The notes beneath the pieces were generated by a model. It was not told the DNA's origin, ran no database searches, and saw only the letters and a list, made by a program, of their open reading frames with translations. This document shows, piece by piece, positions 14,191-22,298 of a stretch of 37,654 bases of DNA. The first letter of the stretch is position 1, and every line of letters begins with the position of its first letter. Origin of the DNA: a virus. The DNA is taken from the IMG/VR virus record IMGVR_UViG_3300006086_000015, positions 1-37,654 of that record; one strand, given 5' to 3'. A program made the translations under genes and the position numbers.

Positions 14191-14544
14191 ATGTTAGAAA
14201 AATTGAGTCAATCCCTTCCGCGTTTTTCAGGGTGGATTATTGCTGCCATTGCCTTGTTGGTTGTTTTGCTTTTTATCTCACCCCAACAGTTGGATGTTGT
14301 TGCCTACAAGTTGGCGTTGATATCGGTAGCTGCAGTAGTTGGCTATTGGTTAGACCGTTCACTATTCCCTTATGCCCGCCCCGATAGCTACCTAAAAAAG
14401 CATTGGCATTTAGGTACCGATGAACCGGAAGGCTTAGCTGACTTTGAAGTGGTGGGTGGTTATTACCAAATATTTGCCGTAGCCATGTTACGCCGAGCGT
14501 TGGTTATTCTTGCCGTTGTAATCGGCGTAGCCCTTGGTCTTTAG
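14191..14544 (+). CDS. Putative holin
   Basis: A 117-residue membrane protein with hydrophobic segments at about 14-30, 37-53 and 97-116, and the linker SLFPYARPDSYLKKHWHLGT. This layout is that of the putative holins of B3-type transposable phages. Holins form lesions in the inner membrane that start lysis. The ATG at 14191 follows AGGG by six bases; a TTG at 14185 lies too close to that site. It is the first gene of the rightward late operon and precedes the transglycosylase. Confidence 0.72.
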   Translation: MLEKLSQSLPRFSGWIIAAIALLVVLLFISPQQLDVVAYKLALISVAAVVGYWLDRSLFPYARPDSYLKKHWHLGTDEPEGLADFEVVGGYYQIFAVAMLRRALVILAVVIGVALGL

Positions 14545-14555
14545 GGTATTTAATC

Positions 14556-15197
14556 ATGGTAAAAAAACTTGGAGCTTGGGTGGTGTTTGCGTTAATCGCA
14601 TTACACCCGATTTATTCCCTCGCGGCTGATGTAGTGCCACGCACTGCACAGCAGCATAAAGATACCTTAATACGTACTGCGCATTCTATGTGGGGACTTG
14701 ATGCACCCACGGCTACATTTGCTGCGCAAATTCATCAGGAAAGTTTGTGGCGGGAAGATGCAAAGTCACCGGTAGGTGCGCAAGGTATCGCGCAATTTAT
14801 GCCGACTACCGCTACATGGTTGTCTGGTGTTTACCCTTCGCAATTAGGTGATGCGCAACCGTTTAATGCCGCGTGGTCATTGCGCGCAATGGTGCTGTAT
14901 GACTACGAACTTTATAACCAGAACCAAGCTGGCTCCACCTGTGATCGGTGGGCATTAACGCTTGCAGCCTATAACGGCGGGCAAGGCTGGGTGAACCGTG
15001 ATCGCAAACTGGCGTTAGCTAAAGGAGCTGATGGGCTGGCTTGGTTTGATCACATCGAGCGCTTCAATGTGGGGCGCTCAGTTTCAAATTTTACCGAAAA
15101 CCGAAATTACCCCCGCGCTATTTTGCTGCGTTGGGAGCCGCTGTATGTGGCAAACAACTGGGGTAATGGTGTGTGTGCTGCGAGGTATCAATTTTGA
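14556..15197 (+). CDS. Lytic transglycosylase endolysin (SLT fold)
   Basis: A 213-residue protein with an N-terminal signal-like helix (VKKLGAWVVFALIALHPIYS) followed by AAD. The SLT motif is complete: catalytic E62 in QIHQESLWRED, then GAQGIAQFMPTTA, and AAYNGG further on. It cleaves peptidoglycan glycan strands in the periplasm. The signal sequence suggests Sec export or a signal-arrest-release form rather than strict holin-dependent release. It overlaps the Rz gene at its stop. Confidence 0.9.
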   Translation: MVKKLGAWVVFALIALHPIYSLAADVVPRTAQQHKDTLIRTAHSMWGLDAPTATFAAQIHQESLWREDAKSPVGAQGIAQFMPTTATWLSGVYPSQLGDAQPFNAAWSLRAMVLYDYELYNQNQAGSTCDRWALTLAAYNGGQGWVNRDRKLALAKGADGLAWFDHIERFNVGRSVSNFTENRNYPRAILLRWEPLYVANNWGNGVCAARYQF

Positions 15198-15610
15198 GCC
15201 AAATTATCGCAGCTATTGTGTTTCTCATTGCATTGGTTGGGTGGCATTACTACGACAAAAGCAATGCGGTAGACGCAGCCTATGCACGCGGACTAACGGC
15301 GGCACAGGTAAAAAACCAACAGCAACACATTACCGATTTAACGGCCATTATTGAAAGTACTCAAACCTTGGTTAATCACGCTGAAATGGTTAGCCAAAAA
15401 ATTGAGCAATCAATTAATACCCGCGAATCAGCCGACCAAAAAACTACACAGGAGATACAGCGTGCGTTATCTCGTACTTCTAATGCTCGTGTTAATTGCC
15501 AGTTTGATACTGATGTCATGCAGCAGATCACCACCGCGCGTGATCGTGCAAACCAAGCCGCTGCCTTCGGCATTAGCTATCCAGTGCCCACCGGTACCCG
15601 CACCGATTGA
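15194..15610 (+). CDS. Rz: Rz-like inner-membrane spanin
   Basis: The start is TTG overlapping the transglycosylase stop (TTGA) with GAGGT seven bases upstream, giving 138 residues. It has an N-terminal transmembrane helix (SQIIAAIVFLIALVGWHYYD) and a long periplasmic coiled coil (QQQHITDLTAIIESTQTLVN and on). This is the i-spanin form; with Rz1 it fuses inner and outer membranes at the end of lysis. The gene encloses the start of Rz1 in the +1 frame. Confidence 0.82.
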   Translation: MSQIIAAIVFLIALVGWHYYDKSNAVDAAYARGLTAAQVKNQQQHITDLTAIIESTQTLVNHAEMVSQKIEQSINTRESADQKTTQEIQRALSRTSNARVNCQFDTDVMQQITTARDRANQAAAFGISYPVPTGTRTD

Positions 15611-15791
15611 TAACAGTTGCGATGCAACGGCCATTACGCTCAAAACGTTGTATGACAGCTACGCACTCTGTGCCGGGCGTTATGCCGATTTGTTAACCCA
15701 CGTAGGGGCAAATGATGATAGCCAAAAAAACGCTACACGCAGCGCTACAATCCACGCACCACCCACAGCTCAAGATTACAAAGTGCAGTGA
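15462..15791 (+). CDS. Rz1: Rz1-like outer-membrane lipoprotein spanin
   Basis: A GTG start with AGGAG seven bases upstream gives 109 residues. The N-terminus MRYLVLLMLVLIASLILMSC is a lipoprotein signal with Cys20 as the acylation site. A Pro-rich segment follows (SPPRVIVQTKPLPS, CPPVPAPI), as in o-spanins. It starts inside Rz in another frame and extends 181 bases past its stop, so it is partly overlapped rather than fully embedded. The C-terminal part (TLYDSYALCAGRYADLL) is helical. A longer frame from 15351 has no ribosome binding site. Confidence 0.82.
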   Translation: MRYLVLLMLVLIASLILMSCSRSPPRVIVQTKPLPSALAIQCPPVPAPIDNSCDATAITLKTLYDSYALCAGRYADLLTHVGANDDSQKNATRSATIHAPPTAQDYKVQ

Positions 15792-15954
15792 TAGCAGAAT
15801 GTGGTATGCCGACATGGTGGGTAAAACAGTGCCTTGTTTGCGAAAAATTGAAGAGGGGTTTTTAAGCTTGGAACCCAGCGGCTACGTGAACATAATTTTA
15901 AAAGATGATGTTGAAATCATCCCGTTAACAACAGAGGTTACGCAGTGCATTTAG
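15715..15954 (+). CDS. Hypothetical late protein, 79 aa
   Basis: The core CSDSRMWYADMVGKTVPCLR then KIEEGFLSLEPSGYVNIILK resembles a small conserved protein found near the lysis genes of many tailed phages, without a known role. I take the second ATG (15715), six bases after AGGGG; a start three bases earlier is possible. It overlaps the Rz1 end and the next gene by ten bases. Confidence 0.68.
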   Translation: MIAKKTLHAALQSTHHPQLKITKCSDSRMWYADMVGKTVPCLRKIEEGFLSLEPSGYVNIILKDDVEIIPLTTEVTQCI

Positions 15955-16277
15955 ATACATGGCAAGTGATTTTATTTTGCATTGCGTTAGTCAGCGCATT
16001 TGCGGCGCTGATTAAATTTCTATTTGTTCAGTTTGATAAAGGGCTGGATAAACGCTTTGAAAATATGGGTAAGCGCTTAGATGGTATGGAGGCAGACTCC
16101 AAAGATTGGCTGCGCATAGAGCGGGAGTTTTTACAGTTTAAGGCAGACCTGCCAGTGCACTATGTACGCCGTGAAGACTATGTGCGTGGGCAAACGGTAC
16201 TTGAGGCCAAGCTCGATGCGGTATTCACAAAAATAGAAAATATTCAGCTGAAAGGAGCTGCGCCAAATGAACATTGA
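15945..16277 (+). CDS. Membrane-anchored DUF2730-like protein
   Basis: A GTG start (AGAGG seven bases upstream) gives 110 residues. An N-terminal transmembrane helix (WQVILFCIALVSAFAALIKF) is followed by a coiled-coil region with REFLQFKADLPVHYVRREDY and VRGQTVLEAKLDAVFTKIEN. This is typical of the Mu gp25-type small protein encoded before the terminase genes. Its role in packaging or morphogenesis is unknown. It overlaps the next gene by 11 bases. Confidence 0.78.
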   Translation: MHLDTWQVILFCIALVSAFAALIKFLFVQFDKGLDKRFENMGKRLDGMEADSKDWLRIEREFLQFKADLPVHYVRREDYVRGQTVLEAKLDAVFTKIENIQLKGAAPNEH

Positions 16278-16581
16278 TCACAGTAAAGTCCGCCGTGAAT
16301 CTATGCGTTGGTACATTTTGCTTACGCTTAATAATGCACGCCCCAATGACACTAATGAGAATTTGGTGCTACAGACCATTCAAGGCATTTATCCAGATGC
16401 AACGGCTTTGGAGGTGCGCAAAGAGCTGGATTACTTGAGCGCACGCTTATTGGTGGAAGTGAAAAAAGAACCGAGTGGCATTTGGTATGCCGATCTCACG
16501 GCGCTGGGTGTGGATGTGGCCGAATACACGGTAGACGTTCATCCTGGTATTGCACGCCCCACTAAATATTGGGCGGGTTAA
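16267..16581 (+). CDS. Mu gp26-like hypothetical protein
   Basis: This 104-residue protein begins MNIDHSKVRRESMRWYILLT and has a winged-helix-like pattern (LVLQTIQGIYPDATALEVRK, LDYLSARLLVEV). It ends with GIARPTKYW. Proteins of this type sit between the DUF2730-like and DUF3486 genes in transposable phages and resemble Mu gp26. It may help DNA packaging; this is inferred from position. AAAGGAG precedes the ATG. Confidence 0.75.
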   Translation: MNIDHSKVRRESMRWYILLTLNNARPNDTNENLVLQTIQGIYPDATALEVRKELDYLSARLLVEVKKEPSGIWYADLTALGVDVAEYTVDVHPGIARPTKYWAG

Positions 16582-16584
16582 GCC

Positions 16585-17106
16585 ATGCCGCCACGCAGCA
16601 AAGTTCATCAACTTCCCGCTGAAGTCAAAGCATGGCTTGATCAAGCCTTAGCTGAAAATAATTTTAGCGATTACCAGCTACTCTCATCGGAGCTGGCACT
16701 ACGCGGCCACGCGATTAGCAAAAGCGCTCTCAACCGTTATGGGCAAGATTTTGAATCGCGTTTATCTGCACTCAAAGTCGCCAGTGAACAAGCCCGTGCC
16801 GTGGTCACCGCTGCCCCTGATGAAGAAGGTTCAGTGAATGAAGCACTGATGCGTTTGGTGCAAGAGCATTTGTTTAAATTGCTCATGACCGATGGCGACC
16901 AGTTTGATTTACCCAAGGTGGCCAAGGCGGTTGCGGAGTTAGGCCGTGCGTCTATCGCACAGAAAAAGTGGACTGCTGAACACAGAGCTGCTGCGCGTGC
17001 GGAGTTATTGGAAGAGCAGCGCAAGAAATTGGACAGTATGGGTAGCAAAGGTGGTGTTACCGAAGAAACCAAGCTGATTATTCGTGAAGCCTTGGGGATT
17101 GTTTAA
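16585..17106 (+). CDS. DUF3486 protein, likely small terminase (Mu gp27-like)
   Basis: The 173-residue protein has the DUF3486 pattern: PPRSKVHQLPAEVKAWLDQA, then LALRGHAISKSALNRYGQDF, an HTH-like start with a long C-terminal helical part. In Mu, gp27 is considered the small terminase partner of gp28. It would recognise the pac region at the phage end and load the large subunit. The stop overlaps the next start (TAATG). Confidence 0.85.
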   Translation: MPPRSKVHQLPAEVKAWLDQALAENNFSDYQLLSSELALRGHAISKSALNRYGQDFESRLSALKVASEQARAVVTAAPDEEGSVNEALMRLVQEHLFKLLMTDGDQFDLPKVAKAVAELGRASIAQKKWTAEHRAAARAELLEEQRKKLDSMGSKGGVTEETKLIIREALGIV

Positions 17107-17258
17107 TGCGCTGGACATATCGAAATATTTTAATAACACCTTTTGTCTTGATATTTATTCCTGTGACGTTGCTTGCATGGTTTCTATGTTGGCTATTTGA
17201 GCGCCTTTCTGTCGTGGCTCAATGGGTATATGACAATACCCCTCGGTGGAAACTATGA
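17106..17258 (+). CDS. 50-aa membrane protein between the terminase genes
   Basis: The ATG overlaps the DUF3486 stop (TAATG) and the stop overlaps the large terminase ATG (ATGA). The product begins MRWTYRNILITPFVLIFIPV and has one long hydrophobic stretch (about 9-32) with a Trp-rich remainder ending PRWKL. The two coupled junctions strongly suggest a real gene. No family is recognised, and the role of a membrane peptide here is unclear. Confidence 0.68.
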   Translation: MRWTYRNILITPFVLIFIPVTLLAWFLCWLFERLSVVAQWVYDNTPRWKL

Positions 17259-18652
17259 AACTTAAGGGCAATGCAAAAGTAATCCCTGCTAATCCAGAAG
17301 CCATTTTTCTACCTTTTCAGGCGGCATGGATTAAAGACGACAGCCGTTTAAAGTTAATGGAAAAAGCTCGCCAAATTGGGTTGAGCTGGTCAACCGCTTA
17401 TGCCGCCACCGAACGCACCGCTGCCGAAGGTGCGAGGCATGATCAATGGGTCAGTAGCCGCGATGATTTACAGGCTCGGCTGTTTATTGAAGACTGCAAA
17501 ATGTGGGCAGGCATTATGAACTTGGCCGCAAAAGATTTGGGCGAAATGGTCATAGACCCTAAAGACCGCATCACGGCCTATGTTCAACAGTACGCCAGCG
17601 GCAAGCGCATTCACAGCATGAGCAGTAATCCAGACGCACAAGCAGGTAAACGTGGTGGGCGCGTGCTGGACGAATTCGCGCTACACCCAGACCCTCGCAA
17701 GTTGTGGTCAATTGCTTACCCTGGTATTACATGGGGCGGCAATTTAGAAGTTATTTCAACTCACCGTGGGAGTCATAATTTTTTTAATCAGTTAGTGCGT
17801 GAGATTAAAGAAAACGGTAACCCCAAAAAAATTAGCTTGCATACAGTCACATTACAAATGGCCTTAGATCATGGCTTTTTGTACAAGTTACAACAGATGC
17901 TTCCTGCCGATGATGAACGCCAAGCAATGGATGAAGCCGCTTATTTTGATTTTATTCGTGCCGGTTGTGCAGATGAAGAATCCTTTCAGCAAGAGTTTAT
18001 GTGTAACCCTGCCGATGATGATGTGGCCTTTTTGGAATATGACCTGATTGCCTCGGCAGAATACCCAACCTCTACCGATTGGCAACAAATGGAAAATGGT
18101 GCGCTGTATGTAGGCATTGATATTGGCCGCAAACAAGATCTAACCGTGCTCTGGGTGTTAGAAAAATTAGGCGATGTGCTCTACACCCGCCATATAGAAA
18201 CCATGCATAACATGCGTAAAAGTGACCAAGAAAAAATAATTTGGCCGTGGTTGGAGCGATGTGATCGTGGGTGTATAGATGCTACTGGTTTAGGTATTGG
18301 TTGGGCTGACGATGCACAGGATAAATTTGGTGAGCATCGAATAGAGGCTGTTACGTTTACACCGCGAGTTAAAGAGGCTTTGGCCTATCCAATTCGCGGG
18401 AAAATGGAAGACAGAAAATTACGCATTCCCTATGACAGCAAAATAAGAGCGGATTTACGTCAAGTGACAAAACAAGTTACCGCAGCTGGAAATATTCGCT
18501 TTACAGCAGAACGTACGCCAGACGGGCACTCAGATAGATTCTGGGCGTTAGGTTTAGCGATACACGCAGCATTACAACCTAGTTCACCCATCGAATTTGA
18601 AGCTTTGGGTACTCAACGCGCCTCCAACTCCTTCGCCGACTATTTGGGATAG
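17255..18652 (+). CDS. Large terminase subunit (Mu gp28-like)
   Basis: The 465-residue DNA-packaging motor has a Walker A-like motif KARQIGLSWST (37-47) of the variant form seen in Mu gp28, and a Walker B GRVLDEF (135-141). The C-terminal nuclease domain shows YVGIDIGR (D289), CIDATGLGIGW (D342) and HSDRFWALGLA (about 435-445), fitting an RNase H fold. The ATG at 17255 overlaps the preceding stop; a GTG at 17246 is less likely. It cuts and translocates DNA into proheads in a headful mode, by analogy with Mu. Confidence 0.92.
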   Translation: MKLKGNAKVIPANPEAIFLPFQAAWIKDDSRLKLMEKARQIGLSWSTAYAATERTAAEGARHDQWVSSRDDLQARLFIEDCKMWAGIMNLAAKDLGEMVIDPKDRITAYVQQYASGKRIHSMSSNPDAQAGKRGGRVLDEFALHPDPRKLWSIAYPGITWGGNLEVISTHRGSHNFFNQLVREIKENGNPKKISLHTVTLQMALDHGFLYKLQQMLPADDERQAMDEAAYFDFIRAGCADEESFQQEFMCNPADDDVAFLEYDLIASAEYPTSTDWQQMENGALYVGIDIGRKQDLTVLWVLEKLGDVLYTRHIETMHNMRKSDQEKIIWPWLERCDRGCIDATGLGIGWADDAQDKFGEHRIEAVTFTPRVKEALAYPIRGKMEDRKLRIPYDSKIRADLRQVTKQVTAAGNIRFTAERTPDGHSDRFWALGLAIHAALQPSSPIEFEALGTQRASNSFADYLG

Positions 18653-18775
18653 CCTGTAAACGATTTATAAATCGATTTAACTGCGTAAATAAACTATTGC
18701 GCACATTCACGCGGCTTTTAATGTGAAGTGCCCAGCGGCCAATTGAAGGCCGGTTTCGAAACCAGAGAAAAACAC

Positions 18776-20239
18776 ATGACCGAGCTACTGCAGCAAGAAC
18801 TGACTAACGAGATTGCTACCGTCGATAAAGACCCGTTCAATTTATTATTTAACGGGTTGATGCGGCCTAACGATGCCACGCTTGCAACTCGTGGTGGCAG
18901 TAAAGGGTTGCGCATTTACGATGAGATCGAAAGAGACTGTCACGCCTTTAGTGTTTTGCAAAAACGCAAGCTAGCACTCATTGCACGCCCTGTAAAAGTT
19001 GAGTCTGCCAGTCCCGCTCTGCGTGATCGCAAAGCGCGCGATGGGGTTGAAGCGTTTCTCAATTCAATTAATTTCGATCAAATTTGTTTGGACTTGTTGG
19101 ATGCCACCCTAAAAGGTTTTTCTGCTGGGGAAATTGTATGGCGTGTTGGCGATGGCATTATTGATGTGTCAGCCATCAAACCCAAAGATCAACGCCGTTT
19201 TGTATTTGATGCGGATAGCAACCCACGCTTACTGAGCCGCAGCAACATGAGCCAAGGTGAGCCGTTGCCTGAACGGAAATTTATTATTCACCGCTATGGT
19301 GCGAAAGATGGAAACCCTTATGGCTTGGGTTTAGGTACCCGCTTATTTTGGCCTGTGTTTTTCAAACGCCAAGGCATTCAATTTTGGCTGACCTTTGCAG
19401 ATAAATTCGGCTCACCCACGGCAGTGGGAAAATATCCCAGTGGTGCATCTAAGCCAGATCAAGATAAATTGCTGGGTGCTCTCAGTGCACTGGCGAATGA
19501 TTCTGGTGTGATTATTCCCGAAGGCATGCTAATTGAGTTTTTAGAGGCCTCGCGCTCTGGCAGTGTAGACACCTATGAAAAGCTGTGCCGGTATATGGAT
19601 GAGGAAATCTCCAAGGCGGTATTAGGCGAAACACTTTCTACCACTATGGGCAGTTATGGCGGCAGCTTCGCGGCCACCAAAACTCATGATGGGGTGCGCA
19701 AAGAGTTAACCGCTGCCGATTGCGATTTATTAAGCGATACCCTCAACGCCACACTGATCAAATGGTTTTGCGAGTTCAATTTTCCCGGTGCGCTACCGCC
19801 AAAAGTAAGCCGCGATTTTAGTGAGCCAGAAGATTTAGAAGCGCGCGCTAAAACCGATAAAACTATTTTTGATATGGGCTTCAAGCCCACTATTGAATAC
19901 ATCCGTGAAAAATACGGTGAAGGCTGGGAGGTGGGTACACCACCAACTTTGCCATCACCACTTGAGCTTACGGATAACAGCGCATCCTTTGCTGAAACAA
20001 CCTTGCCGCCTGCGCAACAAGCCATCGCCACAGGTGCCGACCAGCTCGCCCAACAATACCAAACTGTTTTGGGGGATCGTGTTGACAGCTTGATTGCATT
20101 GTTAGAAGAAACCAATGACTTGGCGTTATTCCGCGAGCGCCTTGTAGAGTTAATTGATGACAACTCTATGGATAAGGCTACCGAGATCATCAAGAACTCA
20201 CGCATTAACGCCAATTTGTTAGGCAAGTTGAATAACTAA
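18776..20239 (+). CDS. Portal protein (DUF935, Mu gp29-like)
   Basis: The 487-residue protein matches the DUF935 portal family, with YDEIERDCHAFSVLQKRKLA (about 60-80), GFSAGEIVW, FIIHRYGAKDGNPYGLGLGT and DKFGSPTAVGKYPSG. It forms the dodecameric vertex for DNA entry and tail attachment. I prefer the ATG at 18776; a GTG at 18728 would add 16 residues, and neither has a strong ribosome binding site. A 14-bp palindrome (18661-18674) lies in the gap before it. Its stop overlaps the gpF-like start. Confidence 0.9.
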   Translation: MTELLQQELTNEIATVDKDPFNLLFNGLMRPNDATLATRGGSKGLRIYDEIERDCHAFSVLQKRKLALIARPVKVESASPALRDRKARDGVEAFLNSINFDQICLDLLDATLKGFSAGEIVWRVGDGIIDVSAIKPKDQRRFVFDADSNPRLLSRSNMSQGEPLPERKFIIHRYGAKDGNPYGLGLGTRLFWPVFFKRQGIQFWLTFADKFGSPTAVGKYPSGASKPDQDKLLGALSALANDSGVIIPEGMLIEFLEASRSGSVDTYEKLCRYMDEEISKAVLGETLSTTMGSYGGSFAATKTHDGVRKELTAADCDLLSDTLNATLIKWFCEFNFPGALPPKVSRDFSEPEDLEARAKTDKTIFDMGFKPTIEYIREKYGEGWEVGTPPTLPSPLELTDNSASFAETTLPPAQQAIATGADQLAQQYQTVLGDRVDSLIALLEETNDLALFRERLVELIDDNSMDKATEIIKNSRINANLLGKLNN

Positions 20240-21516
20240 TGGATATCAACTTTGCTCAACAGCCCGAAGAGGCATTGCGCTACTTTCAAGCGAAAGGCTT
20301 AGCGGCGCAGTACTCGCACCTCGATAATACCGCTGCCGATCACACCCGCGACTTTATGGTCGCCAAGATGATGGACTTGGATTTACTTAGCGATGTAAAA
20401 CAAGCCGTTGATGATGCGCTCACTCACGGCATTGCCTTTGATGATTTTAAAAAGCACCTCACCGAAGTGCTGCAAGAAAAAGGCTGGTGGGGGCAGCAGG
20501 ATATGGTTGACCCGCTCACTGGTGAAACCCGCACGGTGCAACTGGGCAGCCCACGCCGGTTAAAAACTATTTTTGATGTGAACCTCTCCACGTCATATGC
20601 GGCAGGCGCATGGGCAAAAATTGCGGATAACAGCAGCCATTCGCCTTACTTAATGTACAACGCCATAGATGATAGCCGTACCCGCCCATTGCACCGCTCG
20701 TGGGACAACAAAATTTTGCGCTGGAATGATACTTGGTGGAATACCCATTACCCACCCAATGGTTGGCGCTGCCGTTGTTCGGTGATTCAACTCAATGATG
20801 CTGACTTGAAGGATATGGGACGCGCGCCAGATTCAAGCCCAGAGGTAACCACTAAAAAATGGCTTAACCCACGCACTGGCAGTGAAGAAAATATACCGGT
20901 TGGTATTGATCCCGGTTGGGCTTACAACGTGGGGCAAAATTACCTGCAGCAGTTCGCACAGCAATTTGCCGAAAAGGCGGCAGTGGCACCAGCTGATTTG
21001 GGTGCAGCTGTTTTCCTACAAGCTGGTGATGAGGCATTTGCGGCGCTTGACCAGCAATTTGGCAACTGGGTAGATGAAACCTTGGCTCGCGGCCAATCAG
21101 CTAGAAGCTTCGCGTTAGCGGGTGTTTTAGCTCCAACCGATGTGGAGTTTATGGCGGGTTTGGGTATAGCGCCTATCAATGCCGGAATTGTGGTTGAGGA
21201 TAGGCTATTAGTGGGCGCTAAGGCAGACCGCCATACCGCCAAGGGCGATGCACTCAGCAGCGATGACTGGAAAAACCTACCAGCCGCCTTGGCCGCACCT
21301 GAAGTGGTTTTATGGGATGCCTACAACAAAACCATGCTGTACTTATTCCCCGCCAGTGATCGCAAGGGTAAGTTGGCTGTGGAAGTTAACCGTAAAGAGA
21401 AGAAGCAAGGTGTCGTGAACTTAGCAAAATCAGGCTACAAAGTGAAAGCGCAGGATGTAGAGGCACACATTAAGAATGGAGATTACACGGTAGTGCGGGG
21501 CAAATTGGATAAGTGA
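20239..21516 (+). CDS. Head morphogenesis protein (Mu gpF-like) with nuclease-like C-terminal domain
   Basis: A 425-residue protein. Residues about 1-220 are the Mu gpF domain, with DVNLSTSYAAGAWAKIADNS, DDSRTRPLHRSWDNKIL and the HYPPNGWRCRCSVIQLND signature. The C-terminal ~130 residues (VVEDRLLVGAKADRHTAKGD, PEVVLWDAYNKTMLYLFPAS, then KGKLAVEVNRKEKKQ) resemble the PBECR class, phage nuclease-like domains related to barnase, EndoU and colicins that are attached to such morphogenesis proteins. That part may be injected with DNA; this is inferred. The start is TAATG-coupled to the portal gene. Confidence 0.87.
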   Translation: MDINFAQQPEEALRYFQAKGLAAQYSHLDNTAADHTRDFMVAKMMDLDLLSDVKQAVDDALTHGIAFDDFKKHLTEVLQEKGWWGQQDMVDPLTGETRTVQLGSPRRLKTIFDVNLSTSYAAGAWAKIADNSSHSPYLMYNAIDDSRTRPLHRSWDNKILRWNDTWWNTHYPPNGWRCRCSVIQLNDADLKDMGRAPDSSPEVTTKKWLNPRTGSEENIPVGIDPGWAYNVGQNYLQQFAQQFAEKAAVAPADLGAAVFLQAGDEAFAALDQQFGNWVDETLARGQSARSFALAGVLAPTDVEFMAGLGIAPINAGIVVEDRLLVGAKADRHTAKGDALSSDDWKNLPAALAAPEVVLWDAYNKTMLYLFPASDRKGKLAVEVNRKEKKQGVVNLAKSGYKVKAQDVEAHIKNGDYTVVRGKLDK

Positions 21517-21645
21517 GGTGCAGGAGGCCGGCTTCTCCCCTCCATACAAGCGAACACCTAAGTGAACCCTAGCGCAGGCGCGCCGAAAATTTCCTGCTGT
21601 TACACCTCACAATCAGTATAGGCCAATAAATCATCAGGTAGCAAC

Positions 21646-22191
21646 ATGACATCATCCACCATTACCCTTAACGATATAGCCGTACAATCCGCGCTAGCCA
21701 AGCTCTCGCAGGCCATCACCAACAAACAACCGGTGTTAGATGCCATAGGCGCCGATGTTCTTAAGCGTGTACAGATGAATTTTCGCAACAGCCAATCGCC
21801 AGACGGTGTAGCTTGGGCAAAGCTCAAAAAGCGCCAAGGTCAGCCATTATTGGATACTGGCCGTTTACGGAATAGCATCAACTACCAAACCAATGGTGAT
21901 AGTGTCAGCATTGGTACTAACGTGATCTATGCCAAGGTTCACCAGTTCGGCCATACGTTTAATCACGCTGCGCGCACGAAAGAAGTGTTTTTTAAACAAC
22001 ATAGCGATGGCACTATTGGCAATAAATTTGTAAAAGCGAGCAAATCTAATTTTGCTCAAAAGGTAAAGGTGGGCGCACACAGCATTACTATTCCGGCGCG
22101 GCCATATTTACCTACTGAGGGTTTACCGCCAGCATGGCAAAATGCAGTTGTCCGGATTATCCAAAATCATTTACAAGCAGCTATCGACTAG
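21646..22191 (+). CDS. Virion morphogenesis protein (Mu gpG-like)
   Basis: The 181-residue protein has the phage virion morphogenesis pattern: FRNSQSPDGVAWAKLKKRQG, QPLLDTGRLRNSINYQ, IGTNVIYAKVHQFGHTF and PARPYLPTEG. In Mu, gpG is linked to head and tail completion. AGGT precedes the ATG. A 129-bp gap upstream (21517-21645) holds no gene I can support. Confidence 0.87.
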   Translation: MTSSTITLNDIAVQSALAKLSQAITNKQPVLDAIGADVLKRVQMNFRNSQSPDGVAWAKLKKRQGQPLLDTGRLRNSINYQTNGDSVSIGTNVIYAKVHQFGHTFNHAARTKEVFFKQHSDGTIGNKFVKASKSNFAQKVKVGAHSITIPARPYLPTEGLPPAWQNAVVRIIQNHLQAAID

Positions 22192-22298
22192 CTCTCGGTA
22201 ACTGCTCCTGCGTTACTCTACCTCCTGTATCCATACAGTCGTAAAAGTATTGACCCCGTTCAAATTACAATTCCCGCGCAGCAGCCCATCATGGCTGC

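Noticed and set aside
18661-18674. CGATTTATAAATCG palindrome between terminase and portal
   Set aside because: It is a perfect 14-bp palindrome but AT-rich and short; it could be chance and has no matching partner elsewhere that I noticed.
19684-20226. 180-codon minus-strand frame
   Set aside because: It is antisense to the clearly recognisable portal gene and has no supporting signals.
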